64,000 nucleotides of DNA from Phycisphaerales bacterium AB-hyl4. Lineage in GTDB: Bacteria > Planctomycetota > Phycisphaerae > Phycisphaerales > Phycisphaeraceae. Of the stretch, positions 1 to 8,229 are shown piece by piece (position 1 is the first letter of the stretch; each line of letters opens with the position of its first letter). Where the stretch lies: the NCBI GenBank assembly GCA_041821185.1, contig JBGUBD010000004.1, positions 310,001-374,000 of the forward strand, in the 5' to 3' direction. The position numbers were made by a program, and so were the translations under genes. The notes beneath the pieces are model-generated. The model made no database searches. It saw only the letters and a list, made by a program, of their open reading frames with translations, and had not been told where the DNA came from.

Positions 1-1171
1 GCAACGCGGCGTCGACCTTCTCAGCATCCCACGTCTCAGCGAGGCGATTCTGCTGCCACTCAAAGTAGCTGACCGTCACGCCGCCACTGTTGCAAAGCAC
101 GGCAGGAAGAATCTTGACACCACGCTCGACGAGCCTCCGTTCGCCCTGCGGAGTAGTCGGTGCGTTGGCACCCTCCGCGACGACGCGGGCGTTGATCAGC
201 GACGCCTTGGGCTCGTCGATCATCTGCTCCAGCGCCGCGGGGATGAACACATCCACCGGCAGGCTGTAGAACTGTTCTTCCTCAAGGGCCTCGGCGCCGG
301 GGAAGTCAGCGACCCCGCCATGATGCGCCACATGCGCCGCAAGCGCAACCGCATCCATGCCCTTGTCGCAGTGGATAGCGCCGGAGTGGTCCATGACGGC
401 CTTGAGCTTCGCGCCGCGTTCGTCCAGCAGCCGGGCAGTCCACGAGGCAACGTTGCCGTAGCCGATGAGGCTGTAGCTCATCTCGCGGATGTCGACGCCG
501 AGTTCGGGCAGCAGTTCGTCGAGTACGAAGACGAGGCCTTGCCCGGTGGCTTTTTCGCGCCCGTGCGAACCACCGAACTCCAGCGGCTTGCCGGTGACGA
601 CGGCCTGGCCGGTCCAGCGTCGGCTTTGCGGGGTAAAGTTGATATACGTGTCGGCCATCCATCCCATGATGTCGGAATTCGTGCCCACGTCCGGCGCGGG
701 GATGTCATGGTCCGGGCCGATATTTTCACCAAGGGCACTGGTGAATCGGCGGGTGAGCCGCATCATCTCGTCGCGCGAGAGTGCTTTCGGGTCGACCTGC
801 ACGCCCCCCTTTGCCCCGCCGTAGGGCAGGCGGACCAGCGAGGCTTTCATCGTCATCAGCACCGCCAAAGCCTTGACGTGGTCGAGGCTGACGCTGGGAT
901 GAAAGCGCATGCCGCCCTTGTACGGGCCGAGGATGTTGTTGTGCTGAACGCGATAGCCTTTGAACAGGCGATAGTCACCGTTGTCCATCTTCACTGGGAA
1001 GTGGACCATCAGTTCATTCTTCGGCTGAGCGAGAATCAACTGCAGGTGACGCGGCAGTTCGAGCATGTCGGCGGCCCTGAGCACAAGCGTGATCACCTGC
1101 TGAAACAGGTCGGCCGGGTCGTATCGAAAACCCAATTCGTTGAAAACAGATACAGGATGATCGGCCATCAT
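1..1171 (-). CDS. gdhA: Glu/Leu/Phe/Val-type glutamate dehydrogenase, C-terminus cut by window edge
   Basis: Oxidative deamination of glutamate to 2-oxoglutarate, or the reverse, in the cytoplasm. The reading frame is open from 1171 to the left edge (390 codons); a family member of about 410-420 residues would lack only its last few tens here. The substrate-binding motif GPYKGGMRF is at residues 82-90 and the catalytic-lysine motif PYGGAKGGV at 116-124 (Lys121). A Rossmann glycine motif (GYGNVA) follows in the second half. Start: ATG 1171 is followed directly by ATG 1168, with GGAG five bases before 1171; either could be used. The motif set fits GdhA better than leucine dehydrogenase, but coenzyme preference cannot be read from the sequence. 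It is divergent from the receiver-like gene at 1289. Confidence 0.9.
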   Translation of the reverse strand, partial: MMADHPVSVFNELGFRYDPADLFQQVITLVLRAADMLELPRHLQLILAQPKNELMVHFPVKMDNGDYRLFKGYRVQHNNILGPYKGGMRFHPSVSLDHVKALAVLMTMKASLVRLPYGGAKGGVQVDPKALSRDEMMRLTRRFTSALGENIGPDHDIPAPDVGTNSDIMGWMADTYINFTPQSRRWTGQAVVTGKPLEFGGSHGREKATGQGLVFVLDELLPELGVDIREMSYSLIGYGNVASWTARLLDERGAKLKAVMDHSGAIHCDKGMDAVALAAHVAHHGGVADFPGAEALEEEQFYSLPVDVFIPAALEQMIDEPKASLINARVVAEGANAPTTPQGERRLVERGVKILPAVLCNSGGVTVSYFEWQQNRLAETWDAEKVDAAL

Positions 1172-1288
1172 CGGCACTCCATTACTGGCCGGCGGCAAAT
1201 CGTTCGTCAGGCCGCCAGGCTGAAGTGTCATGCTAACATGAGTGTTCATTTTCATCACATCGGCAGGATCGGACGATATGATGCAGCA

Positions 1289-1663
1289 ATGATCGTTTAC
1301 TGCTGTGCCGACCTGATCTTTGCCACCCGCATCCGCGCCACGGCCGACAGCCTGGGCCTCGTCACCCGGCCGGTGCGCAACCCCGACATGCTGCGCAGCC
1401 GTCTCGACCAGATCGACGACGGCAAACCCAACGCGCCGGTGACCGCCCTGCTGCTGGATTTGGACACCGGCGAACCGGGCCTGGCGCTGATCGAACAGGT
1501 CAAGCAGCACGACCCGGCGATCCCCGTGGTCGCGTTTGGAGCCCATGTTGCGACGGAGCTGCTCGCCGCCGCACGGGAGCGCGGAGCCGACAGCGTCATG
1601 CCGCGCGGAGCGTTCACCAGCCAGTTGCCCGCCCTGCTGCAACAGTATGCCGGCGAAAATTGA
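1289..1663 (+). CDS. Stand-alone receiver-like (CheY-fold) protein
   Basis: A 124-residue protein with the alternating beta/alpha pattern of a response-regulator receiver and no output domain. The stretch ALLLDLDTGEPG (about residues 53-64) sits where the phospho-acceptor aspartate strand lies, and the later VVAFGAH and GADSVMPRG segments resemble the Thr/Ser and Lys switch strands. The N-terminal acidic pair is replaced by CCADL, so phosphorylation is doubtful. The ATG at 1289 is chosen because the open frame upstream overlaps gdhA antisense and has no coding character. No strong ribosome site is visible. It could be a pseudo-receiver that binds a protein partner; I infer no specific pathway. 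Confidence 0.7.
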   Translation: MIVYCCADLIFATRIRATADSLGLVTRPVRNPDMLRSRLDQIDDGKPNAPVTALLLDLDTGEPGLALIEQVKQHDPAIPVVAFGAHVATELLAAARERGADSVMPRGAFTSQLPALLQQYAGEN

Positions 1664-1729
1664 CGATTCACCAGCGAAACACAGCGTTTGCAGGGCTACA
1701 GGCGTGAGCCTACAATTGCCTGCTTGCTA

Positions 1730-1804
1730 CGGGGTGTAGCTCAGCTTGGTTAGAGCGCGCGTCTGGGGGGCGCGAGGTCGCAGGTTCGAATCCTGTCACC
1801 CCGA
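1730..1804 (+). tRNA. tRNA-Pro (GGG)
   Basis: Cloverleaf with acceptor CGGGGTG paired to CACCCCG, a C1-G72 pair as expected for bacterial tRNA-Pro, anticodon stem CGCGT/GCGCG and anticodon GGG at 1765-1767. The T arm reads GCAGG TTCGAAT CCTGT. Discriminator is A and CCA is not encoded. An integrase gene begins 114 bases downstream, so this tRNA is a candidate attachment site; I did not see a second copy of its 3' end in the window. Confidence 0.95.
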
Positions 1805-1879
1805 ATCCGACATGTCAGGCTGAAAGCACAGGTTGTGCTTACCCGCCAACAGGCGGCGCGGCCGTTTCCCGGAACCTAA

Positions 1880-1899
1880 AACGTACCCATGGGTACGTT
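1880..1899. repeat. Perfect 20-bp palindrome upstream of the integrase
   Basis: AACGTACCCA joined to TGGGTACGTT, a perfect self-complementary 20-mer centred 28 bases before the integrase GTG start. It may be an operator for the integrase gene or a recombinase-binding core. Both are inferences from position and symmetry. Confidence 0.75.
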
Positions 1900-1917
1900 G
1901 AACACCGGAGACCAGCC

Positions 1918-3246
1918 GTGACCGCAGCCCGAACCAACACGTTACCGAAACTACGCCGCCAGAAGGAAAAGGGAAGGCCCGACCGAGCGTTCGTCGTGCT
2001 CAATGGCCGCAAGATCGCATGCGGTCGATGGGGCACACCGCAAGCGCATCAGCGCTATGACCGCGCGATCGTCGAGTGGTTGGCCGGCGGTCGGCAGTTG
2101 CCGATCGAGGTGGACCAGCAGGTTACCGTCGCGATACTCATTGATCGTTTTCTCGCTCACGCCCAAGAGCATTACCGTCGGCGCGACGGCAGCGTCACGA
2201 ACGAGTACGGAACCTATGAGAGAGCGGCCTGGCCCCTCTTGGCACTCTATGCTGACTTGGCGGTCCAGGACTTCACTCCCAGATGCCTGCGCGCTGTGCG
2301 CCAGAAGATGATCAACGCGGGCTGGAGTCGCCCACACATCAACTCCCAGATTCGACGATTGCGTCACGTCTTTCGCTGGGGATCGGCTCAGGAATTACTT
2401 CCTGCTCCCATCCATTCGGCATTGTCGAACGTGGAACCGCTACAGCAACATCGCTCCAACGCACCTGAAACCGATCCGGTTACTCCGGTGTCCGACGCGG
2501 TTGTTGAAGCTACGCTCCCCAACCTGACCCCAACGCTGCAGGCCATGGTTAACCTCCAGCGGTACACCGGCATGCGCCCCGCCGAGTTGTGCGAGTTGAC
2601 CACAGACATGATCGATACATCCGGCGACGTATGGGTGGCCAACTATGATGATCACAAGACCGCGCACCGCGGTCGTCGTCGCATGGTCTTCATTAGGCCG
2701 CAAGCGCAGAAGGTGCTCGCCCCTTGGCTGCACCGGGATCTGGCAGCCCCCGTGTTCAGCCCACGTCAAAGCGAACGGGAGCGGCTGGAAGCTATGCGAT
2801 CCCAGCGCAAGACGCCTCTCACGTGTGGCAACGGTCCCGGGGACAACCGGGTGAGTAAACCTCGCTGTGCGCCCGCTGACAAATGGACGACGCAGAGCTA
2901 TGGCCGCGCCATTCAGCGCGCGTGCGACGAGGCATTCCCGCCCCCCGAACACCTGGCACGCCGGCGGGTGAAGGGTGAGGGGCGTAAGAGTGAGCGGTGG
3001 GAGACGCGTGGCGAGTGGCGCGGCCGGCTCAGTCAGGAGGGACTGCTCAACGAGTTGACCCCGTGGCAGAAGGCCCACCGCTGGGCACCGAACCAGCTTC
3101 GACACAGCTATGCCACCCGTGTCCGTCGCGAGCACGGACTGGAAGCCGCGCAGGTACTGCTCGGCCACGCCAAGGCCGACGTGACGCAGGTGTACGCTGA
3201 GAGAGACCTACAGAAGGCGTTAAGCGTGGCACGCGAGGTGGGGTGA
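1918..3246 (+). CDS. Tyrosine recombinase / site-specific integrase
   Basis: A 442-residue phage-type integrase that would catalyse strand exchange at an att site. The N-terminal about 180 residues form the arm/core-binding half (SAM-like helices around 70-160). The catalytic half carries Arg220 in TGMRPAEL, the box-II segment NQLRH (Arg395, with Asn392 in place of the usual first His), LGHA (His417) and the nucleophile Tyr426 in VYAERD. Start GTG 1918 has GGAG seven bases upstream. Adjacent tRNA-Pro and the palindrome at 1880 fit an integrated element whose cargo is mostly gone: only a second integrase tail remains before the peroxidase gene. An insert rich in Arg/Lys around residues 285-385 is typical of planctomycete relatives but lengthens the protein. 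Confidence 0.9.
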   Translation: MTAARTNTLPKLRRQKEKGRPDRAFVVLNGRKIACGRWGTPQAHQRYDRAIVEWLAGGRQLPIEVDQQVTVAILIDRFLAHAQEHYRRRDGSVTNEYGTYERAAWPLLALYADLAVQDFTPRCLRAVRQKMINAGWSRPHINSQIRRLRHVFRWGSAQELLPAPIHSALSNVEPLQQHRSNAPETDPVTPVSDAVVEATLPNLTPTLQAMVNLQRYTGMRPAELCELTTDMIDTSGDVWVANYDDHKTAHRGRRRMVFIRPQAQKVLAPWLHRDLAAPVFSPRQSERERLEAMRSQRKTPLTCGNGPGDNRVSKPRCAPADKWTTQSYGRAIQRACDEAFPPPEHLARRRVKGEGRKSERWETRGEWRGRLSQEGLLNELTPWQKAHRWAPNQLRHSYATRVRREHGLEAAQVLLGHAKADVTQVYAERDLQKALSVAREVG

Positions 3247-3310
3247 ACGGCCACCGCCAATATCAAAGGGAGCAAATTCCCCATGAGCACCGCGAAATTT
3301 TTGCGGTGCC

Positions 3311-3478
3311 CGTCACCGGCTCCGGCACAATGCTGCGACGTTCCTGCGCCGCGAGTTCGGGATCGAGGTGGCGTCGATCATCCTTGGCCACAGCAGCCTG
3401 GCGGTCACCGCAATCTACGCCGAGCGGAACGAGAAGAAAGCTCGCAAGTCGTGGCCAAGGTCGGATGAACGGCTTTAG
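3311..3478 (+). pseudogene. C-terminal remnant of a second tyrosine recombinase
   Basis: The frame reads RHRLRHNAATFLRREFG, then a box ILGHSSLAVTAIYAERN, ending at TAG 3476. This matches the last 50 residues of the neighbouring integrase (RHSYATRVRREHG, LGHAKADVTQVYAERD) without the rest of the protein. There is no start codon in a sensible place. It is a leftover from an earlier integration or from duplication of the integrase tail. Confidence 0.75.
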
Positions 3479-3682
3479 CGAAGAGGCAACGGCTGGCACA
3501 AGACACGACGACCCAACGAGCGATGCTCGGGTCGACGCTATGTGACGCCTGTGATTCAGGAGTCACGAAAACACGAAAAGTGCCATGGGGAAAGCGGTCA
3601 CCATGACATTGGGTTTGATGCTCGTCGCAACGTTGGGGGCATACTCGGCGTCATTCACGGGCTCGGGCGCGGACTGGCGTTA

Positions 3683-3719
3683 GAATAGGTGGTCGGTCAT
3701 GCAGGCCGACCACCTATTC
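3683..3719. repeat. 16-bp inverted repeat with 5-nt loop, before the peroxidase gene
   Basis: Arms 3683-3698 and 3704-3719 pair over 16 bases with one G-U pair, loop ATGCA. No T-run follows, so it is not a standard intrinsic terminator for either strand. It lies 20 bases upstream of the peroxidase ATG and could be an operator, an mRNA leader hairpin, or the end of the mobile element. Confidence 0.7.
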
Positions 3720-3739
3720 AAATCGATGGGAGAATATCC

Positions 3740-4408
3740 ATGCGGCTATTCACGACGGTGGTTCTGGCGGGAATGATGCTTTCGATTATCGGTTGTCAGG
3801 CAGGCGAGGAGCCGGCGGCGGTTCAGGCCGACGTGCCGCAGGCGCTGGCCACGACGCCGACGAAGCCGGCCGACCCGGGCCCTGCGGCCGCCGAGCCGAA
3901 GGCCGCCACATCATCATCCGTGCTCGAAGGCGTCACGCTCACCGGCCTCGACGGCGAGCCGGTCGACCTCGCCCAATTCCACGGCCAGGTCGTCATGCTC
4001 GTCAACGTCGCCAGCCGATGCGGCCACACCCCGCAGTACGCCGGCCTTCAGCGACTGCACGAACGCTACGCCGACCAGGGGCTCGTGCTCGTCGGCGTGC
4101 CGTCCAACGACTTCGGCGGACAGGAGCCCGGCTCGGCCGAGCAGATCGCCGAGTTCTGCCAAGCCAACTTCGGCGTCACCTTTACCATGCTCGACAAAGT
4201 CCACGTCCAAGGCGACGACAAAACCGAGCTCTACCGCCGACTCACCGACCCCGCCAACGACCCGACCGACAGCGGTGAAGTGCAATGGAACTTCGAGAAG
4301 TTCATCGTCGGCCGAAACGGCGAAGTCGTCGCCCGCTTCCGCCCCAACGTCCAGCCCGAATCGGAGCGAATCATCACCGCCATCGAACAGGCCCTGGCGA
4401 TGAACTGA
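3740..4408 (+). CDS. Glutathione peroxidase family lipoprotein (Cys type)
   Basis: Reduces peroxides with a thiol partner, probably thioredoxin as in most bacterial Cys-type members. The 222-residue protein starts at ATG 3740 (GGGAGA eight bases upstream) with a lipoprotein signal: hydrophobic residues 5-17 and lipobox SIIGC with Cys19. A low-complexity Ala/Pro linker (20-60) precedes the catalytic domain. The active-site motif NVASRCGHTPQY places the peroxidatic Cys at residue 94; FGGQEP supplies the Gln and WNFEKF the Trp/Asn of the catalytic tetrad. The location would be periplasmic or outer-surface membrane-anchored, which is less common than the cytoplasmic form. A longer in-frame ATG at 3689 lies in the hairpin and is rejected. 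Confidence 0.92.
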   Translation: MRLFTTVVLAGMMLSIIGCQAGEEPAAVQADVPQALATTPTKPADPGPAAAEPKAATSSSVLEGVTLTGLDGEPVDLAQFHGQVVMLVNVASRCGHTPQYAGLQRLHERYADQGLVLVGVPSNDFGGQEPGSAEQIAEFCQANFGVTFTMLDKVHVQGDDKTELYRRLTDPANDPTDSGEVQWNFEKFIVGRNGEVVARFRPNVQPESERIITAIEQALAMN

Positions 4409-4697
4409 ACCGCCACCCGACGGTCTTTCACGCCTGCACCGTGCCCGAGTGGGCCTGGTCGAAGCAGTAGCGCGCCAACTCGCAGTAAAGCAGCGTCTGC
4501 TGTCAGCGATCGCCTACCTCGCGCAGCCTGCCGTCCGAGCCAGAGAACACGCGCGTAGTTCGATCCTACTACTCCTTGCTGGCCTCACTCTCAATCGCCC
4601 TGAACATGATCCTTGCCCCCGTCGACGATCACGCGGATCCGGGCCACCAATGTTATTGCCAGAAAGTAATTCCCCGTCAGCCACTGCTGTATTGCGC
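4409..4697. other. Intergenic, no convincing gene
   Basis: 289 bases between convergent genes. On the minus strand a short open stretch near 4440-4500 reads YCELARYCFDQAHSGTVQA before a stop and is interrupted upstream by another stop; it may be a decayed gene end but I cannot assign a family. No clear terminator hairpin was found. Confidence 0.4.
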
Positions 4698-5627
4698 TCA
4701 TCCGCCAGCCCCTTGTGCCAGCCGTTCCGCCTGCTCGATGATGTACTCGACCATCGCCACCTGCTCACGCCAAGCAGACGGTATGCCGGACGCACCGTAG
4801 CACGCTCCGGCGAGTTGCCCGTACACTGCCGCGGTCGTGTCCGCATCGTCACCGAGGTTCACCGCCCGCAGGCAGCCATCGCGAAAGTCGGTGCCGTAGT
4901 GGAAAGCCCATAGCGCCGCTTCCAGGCTCTTGACGACATAGCCGCTACCGACGATCTCGGGCGGCTGCTTGCCCTTGAACGAGCCGCAGGCGATCGCGTC
5001 GATCTCCGGCACAAGCGGATGCTTGTCCCAGTAGCCGGACACCGGGCTGTATCGCTCACTCAGCAGTTCGTCCTTGTCCACGCCGTGGAGCGCCCCGACC
5101 AGCAGCACCGCCAAGTAGCGGCAGGCGTCGATGCAGACCTGCGTGCCATGCGTCGTGCGCGAGCTTTCACCCGCCAATTCGATCGCCCTGATCGGCTCAC
5201 TGACGAAATACATCGGCACGGGCGCGAGCCGCATGATCGAGCCGTTGCCGGCCGAGTAGCGATCCGTCAGCCCGCTGAACGGCTCGCCCGTCCGTTCGAA
5301 TGCGCCCAGCGCCGTCCGCACCGTGTTGCCGATGTCGAAGCAGCGGCCCGTGCTGCTGAGGTACCCTTTCCGCCACCATTGCACGTAGCGGCGCATCTGG
5401 TCCGCCGCGTCGAAGCCCTGGCATTCAAGCAGGCTCTCGGCCAGGCACAGCGCCATCGACGTGTCGTCGGTCCACTCGCCCGGCTCCAGCTCGAACGGAC
5501 CCCCGCCGATCATGACTGTTACCGGCTCGAAGCTGCCCGGCCTGGCAAACTCGACGCTCGTGCCCACCGCATCACCCACCGCCAACCCCATCAGGCAGCC
5601 GCGGTATCGGTCCAGCCGGTCGGTCAT
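4698..5627 (-). CDS. ADP-ribosylglycohydrolase (DraG/ARH) family protein
   Basis: Would remove ADP-ribose from a modified macromolecule or small molecule with two metal ions. The 309-residue protein shows GDAVG (18-22), the metal-binding EWTDDTSM motif (51-58, Asp54/Asp55) and the C-terminal [17 protein letters not shown], all hallmarks of the family. No signal peptide, so cytoplasmic. Its ATG overlaps the stop of the methyltransferase gene by four bases (ATGA), showing translational coupling in a three-gene operon. The physiological target cannot be read from the sequence. Confidence 0.92.
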   Translation of the reverse strand: MTDRLDRYRGCLMGLAVGDAVGTSVEFARPGSFEPVTVMIGGGPFELEPGEWTDDTSMALCLAESLLECQGFDAADQMRRYVQWWRKGYLSSTGRCFDIGNTVRTALGAFERTGEPFSGLTDRYSAGNGSIMRLAPVPMYFVSEPIRAIELAGESSRTTHGTQVCIDACRYLAVLLVGALHGVDKDELLSERYSPVSGYWDKHPLVPEIDAIACGSFKGKQPPEIVGSGYVVKSLEAALWAFHYGTDFRDGCLRAVNLGDDADTTAAVYGQLAGACYGASGIPSAWREQVAMVEYIIEQAERLAQGAGG

Positions 5628-6202
5628 GTCGCCCCCTGTTGCAGAATCGTCAGTTCAAACCCGTTGCCCACATTCACCGCGCAGCTTGTGGCGTTGGGCA
5701 GCGAACGCAGGTACGCCACGAATTCCCCCAACTCTTGCCGGTGCGTACTCGTGTTGTCGGTGACGATCACCGCCCGTTCCGCCAGCTTCGGCCGCACGGC
5801 CTCCAGGTAGTCGCGGCTCTGCGTCTTGACCGCGTCGATGAACACAAAATCGTAAGGCTGCGCGGGCGTCACCTGTCCCAACGTTTCGCGTGCGTCGCCC
5901 AGGTGCAGCGTCACGTGCTCCATCAGACCCGCCTCGGTCAGATGCTTCGTCGCGGCCTGCACCTTATTTGCCGAGGCATCGAAGCCGTGCAGGTGCCCGC
6001 CGTGTTCGCGCACGGCCGCAGCGAGATGCAGCGTGGAAAAGCCGTAGCTGACGCCGATCTCACAGGTCGAACGGCATCGGCCCATGCGTACCAGTTGTGC
6101 CAGCAGCTGCGCCTCATCGCGCGGGATCTGCCACGCATCGTCGACCTGCTCCCGCAGTGTGTCCACGCGGTCGATCACGACATTCACCTGATCCACAAAC
6201 AT
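5624..6202 (-). CDS. Class I SAM-dependent methyltransferase (O-methyltransferase-like)
   Basis: 192 residues with a Rossmann methyltransferase fold. Motif I is [17 protein letters not shown] (about 47-63), followed by an acidic end of strand 2 (HGFDAS) and the motif with [15 protein letters not shown] that in O-methyltransferase family 3 carries the metal-binding Asp. Short for the family but complete from N-terminal helix to the final strand pair. Coupled to the glycohydrolase by a 4-base overlap and 26 bases downstream of the hypothetical gene at 6229. Substrate unknown. Confidence 0.85.
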   Translation of the reverse strand: MFVDQVNVVIDRVDTLREQVDDAWQIPRDEAQLLAQLVRMGRCRSTCEIGVSYGFSTLHLAAAVREHGGHLHGFDASANKVQAATKHLTEAGLMEHVTLHLGDARETLGQVTPAQPYDFVFIDAVKTQSRDYLEAVRPKLAERAVIVTDNTSTHRQELGEFVAYLRSLPNATSCAVNVGNGFELTILQQGAT

Positions 6203-6228
6203 GCTTGTCCTATCCTATCCTGCGCTCC

Positions 6229-6891
6229 TTATTCCCACAGTCCGCTCGCCGTGTTGTCCTGCTCCGTCGTCGACGCCGGTGGCTCGTTCCGCTGCCACTG
6301 CTTCACCACGACCAGCTGCTGTTCCACCAGCCCGCGCAGCGTTCGCTGGAGGTGGGCATCGGAAAAGGTGCGCTCTTCCAGCAGGGCCTGCCACGCCGGC
6401 TCCGCGTCCGCCGCAATTCGTTGTTTCACCGCCTCCACGTCCACGGGTACGTCCGCCGCGTTGAGCGCTTCAACCACGTGGTGCACCACCGCCCATCGCA
6501 CCAGCCCCTCGCGATCGAAGCGGCGAAACAGCTCCATCAGGCAAACGAGTTGCGGCAGCAGCGGCTGGGCGAAGGCCGCCGCCTGTAACTGCCCCTCGGC
6601 TATGGCCTCGCCGGCCAGCAGCAGGTTCTTTTCCTGCCGCAGCCAGCGCTGCTCCACCGCGTGCCGCTCGTGTCCCAGCAGCGGCGCATCGCCGGCCAAG
6701 GGTCCTGCCACTTGGCGCAGGAACGATGCCGACCATCCCAGATCGTAACTGTGACCGATGAAGTAAAAGTGCTTCAGCAGTCGCTCGCGGGTCGGATAAC
6801 GGCCCGTATCCTGCACGCGGTCCAGCAGCACCACCGTCAGCAGTGCCTGGTCATGAATAGATTCGGATCCCGCTTCGCGCATGAGCTTCAT
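6229..6891 (-). CDS. Hypothetical protein, first gene of the methyltransferase operon
   Basis: 220 residues, mostly predicted helical, no signal peptide or membrane segment. I do not recognise a domain. Trp and His are frequent (HFYFIGHSYDLGWSASF near 41-57). The last 15 residues are polar. It ends 26 bases before the methyltransferase start and probably leads the operon. The start at 6891 has only a weak GGCGGG upstream. It is divergent from the small gene at 7031. Confidence 0.7.
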   Translation of the reverse strand: MKLMREAGSESIHDQALLTVVLLDRVQDTGRYPTRERLLKHFYFIGHSYDLGWSASFLRQVAGPLAGDAPLLGHERHAVEQRWLRQEKNLLLAGEAIAEGQLQAAAFAQPLLPQLVCLMELFRRFDREGLVRWAVVHHVVEALNAADVPVDVEAVKQRIAADAEPAWQALLEERTFSDAHLQRTLRGLVEQQLVVVKQWQRNEPPASTTEQDNTASGLWE

Positions 6892-7030
6892 CTTAACCCG
6901 CCATCACCGCAGCCGCGTCCCCAAACCAAGCTCAACACATTGCTCGTCGTGCCGCTGCCATGATGCTGACAGGGGCTCCACCCCGCCGCCTGTAGAATTT
7001 CAGGTAGAGGGGGACATCCGGAGGAAGGCG

Positions 7031-7324
7031 ATGACACACGCGTCAGGGACATCTCGAGGCGGTAGCGTAACCTTCCAGGAGGTCGAGGAACTGGACCACG
7101 CCGGTCAACCGCTGGTGAAGATGATGCCGGAGCCGGTGGTGCCGGCGCTGGCCCGGCCTGGCATGGCAGTCAGCGACGCGGCGACGGGTGAGAGCGGCGT
7201 AATCCTGCGCATCACCCGTGCGCTGTGTATCTACCAGACGCCGACCGGCGAGGAGTACGCCGCCACCTGGCACACGGTAAGCCTGGAGGCGGTGCAGCCG
7301 GATCTTGATCGTATGCAGCCATGA
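7031..7324 (+). CDS. Small hypothetical protein with a beta-rich C-terminal half
   Basis: 97 residues. ATG 7031 has GGAGGA seven bases upstream, which decides against the longer open frame from 6881. The C-terminal half (GMAVSDAATGESGVILRI ... QTPTGEEYAATWHTVSLE) looks like a small all-beta module of KOW/SH3-like size, with a short basic N-terminus. No function can be assigned. A GC-rich hairpin follows 26 bases after the stop. Confidence 0.7.
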   Translation: MTHASGTSRGGSVTFQEVEELDHAGQPLVKMMPEPVVPALARPGMAVSDAATGESGVILRITRALCIYQTPTGEEYAATWHTVSLEAVQPDLDRMQP

Positions 7325-7349
7325 GCAGCGAAGTGGAGCAAAGAAAACA

Positions 7350-7378
7350 CCCCGCCGCAGCACGAGGCCACGGCGGGG
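7350..7378 (-). terminator. GC hairpin, terminator-like
   Basis: CCCCGCCG (7350-7357) pairs with CGGCGGGG (7371-7378). The minus strand continues into TGTTTTCTTT, so it best fits an intrinsic terminator for minus-strand transcripts, yet the nearest minus gene ends 190 bases away; it also lies just after the plus-strand gene at 7324 and may act on both. Confidence 0.55.
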
Positions 7379-7568
7379 CTTCCGGGGGCAAAGGGTAAAC
7401 CGTCATTATACCAGTAAGTCTGCTGCGAACCGAGTGGGTCAGCGCCGACACACATGTCGCTGACCACCACCGGACACGATGTCCGCTGCCGATCGTGAAA
7501 CGATTATCTCTGTCATCCGTGTCAGGCAGGTAACGGTCGCCGATCTGTCGATCGAACTATTGGTGTCG

Positions 7569-8027
7569 TCACGACTGGATAATGACATACCGCAGCACGC
7601 TCACCACCTGCTCCGGCTCGCGACAGGTCGCGGCCGCGGCGGCGTTGATCTCCTTCAATGCATGATCGTGCTCCGGATTGTGCAGCGTGATCAGCGGCTT
7701 GCCCAGGGCCACGGCCTGCCCGGCGTCAAACGCCGCATTCCACTGCTTGTACTTCGGGCCGAAACGCACCACGACCACGTCCGCCCGGGCCAGGTGGCTG
7801 CGCGTGCGGATGGCGTTGATGCGTGCGCCCTTGTGATCTTTCCAGAATGCCTCGGCTTCCGGACCGAGGATGTCCACGCCGACGTCGTCGCTGGCGGCGT
7901 GATCCGTCACGGGGGAAAGCAGCGTTACCGGCAGTTGGTGCTCGCGGATGCCTTCGGCGATGCGCTGCCGCCAGTTGGAGTGAATTTCGCCGGCGAGGTA
8001 GACGTGCCAAGTGTAGTCAGTGCTCAT
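7569..8027 (-). CDS. ytoQ: YtoQ family protein
   Basis: 152 residues matching the YtoQ family, related to nucleoside 2-deoxyribosyltransferases. Diagnostic stretches: YLAGEIHSNWRQ near the N-terminus, SPVTDHAASDDVG, FWKDHKGARINAIR, and RFGPKYKQWNAAFDAG, followed by ALGKPLITLH. These correspond to the nucleotide-binding loops of the fold. Cytoplasmic, biochemical role of the family not established to my knowledge. Single gene, same strand as the hydrolase at 8230 but 200 bases apart. Confidence 0.92.
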   Translation of the reverse strand: MSTDYTWHVYLAGEIHSNWRQRIAEGIREHQLPVTLLSPVTDHAASDDVGVDILGPEAEAFWKDHKGARINAIRTRSHLARADVVVVRFGPKYKQWNAAFDAGQAVALGKPLITLHNPEHDHALKEINAAAAATCREPEQVVSVLRYVIIQS

Positions 8028-8229
8028 ACCCGCATTGTGACATGATGAAATCGCCCGGCAACTGCGTCAGAACGATAATCGATATCCCACTCGTCCTCGA
8101 CGGCGACGCGTGGAGCGAGAACGAGCGTAACGAAACTATAGCTGACTGGCGTTGATGGCTGGGAATGGGGTGGCTCGTCAACGGCGTCGAGGCGGTGCTG
8201 CCGCAGGGACGGAAGAGGATGCCCGACCA

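Noticed and set aside
320..1288. Long plus-strand open frame of over 300 codons joined in frame to the receiver-like gene
   Set aside because: It is antisense to glutamate dehydrogenase, whose motifs are unambiguous; only the part from 1289 has coding character.
3585..3683. 32-codon hydrophobic open frame ending at the hairpin
   Set aside because: No ribosome site and no similarity I can name; short hydrophobic frames are frequent.
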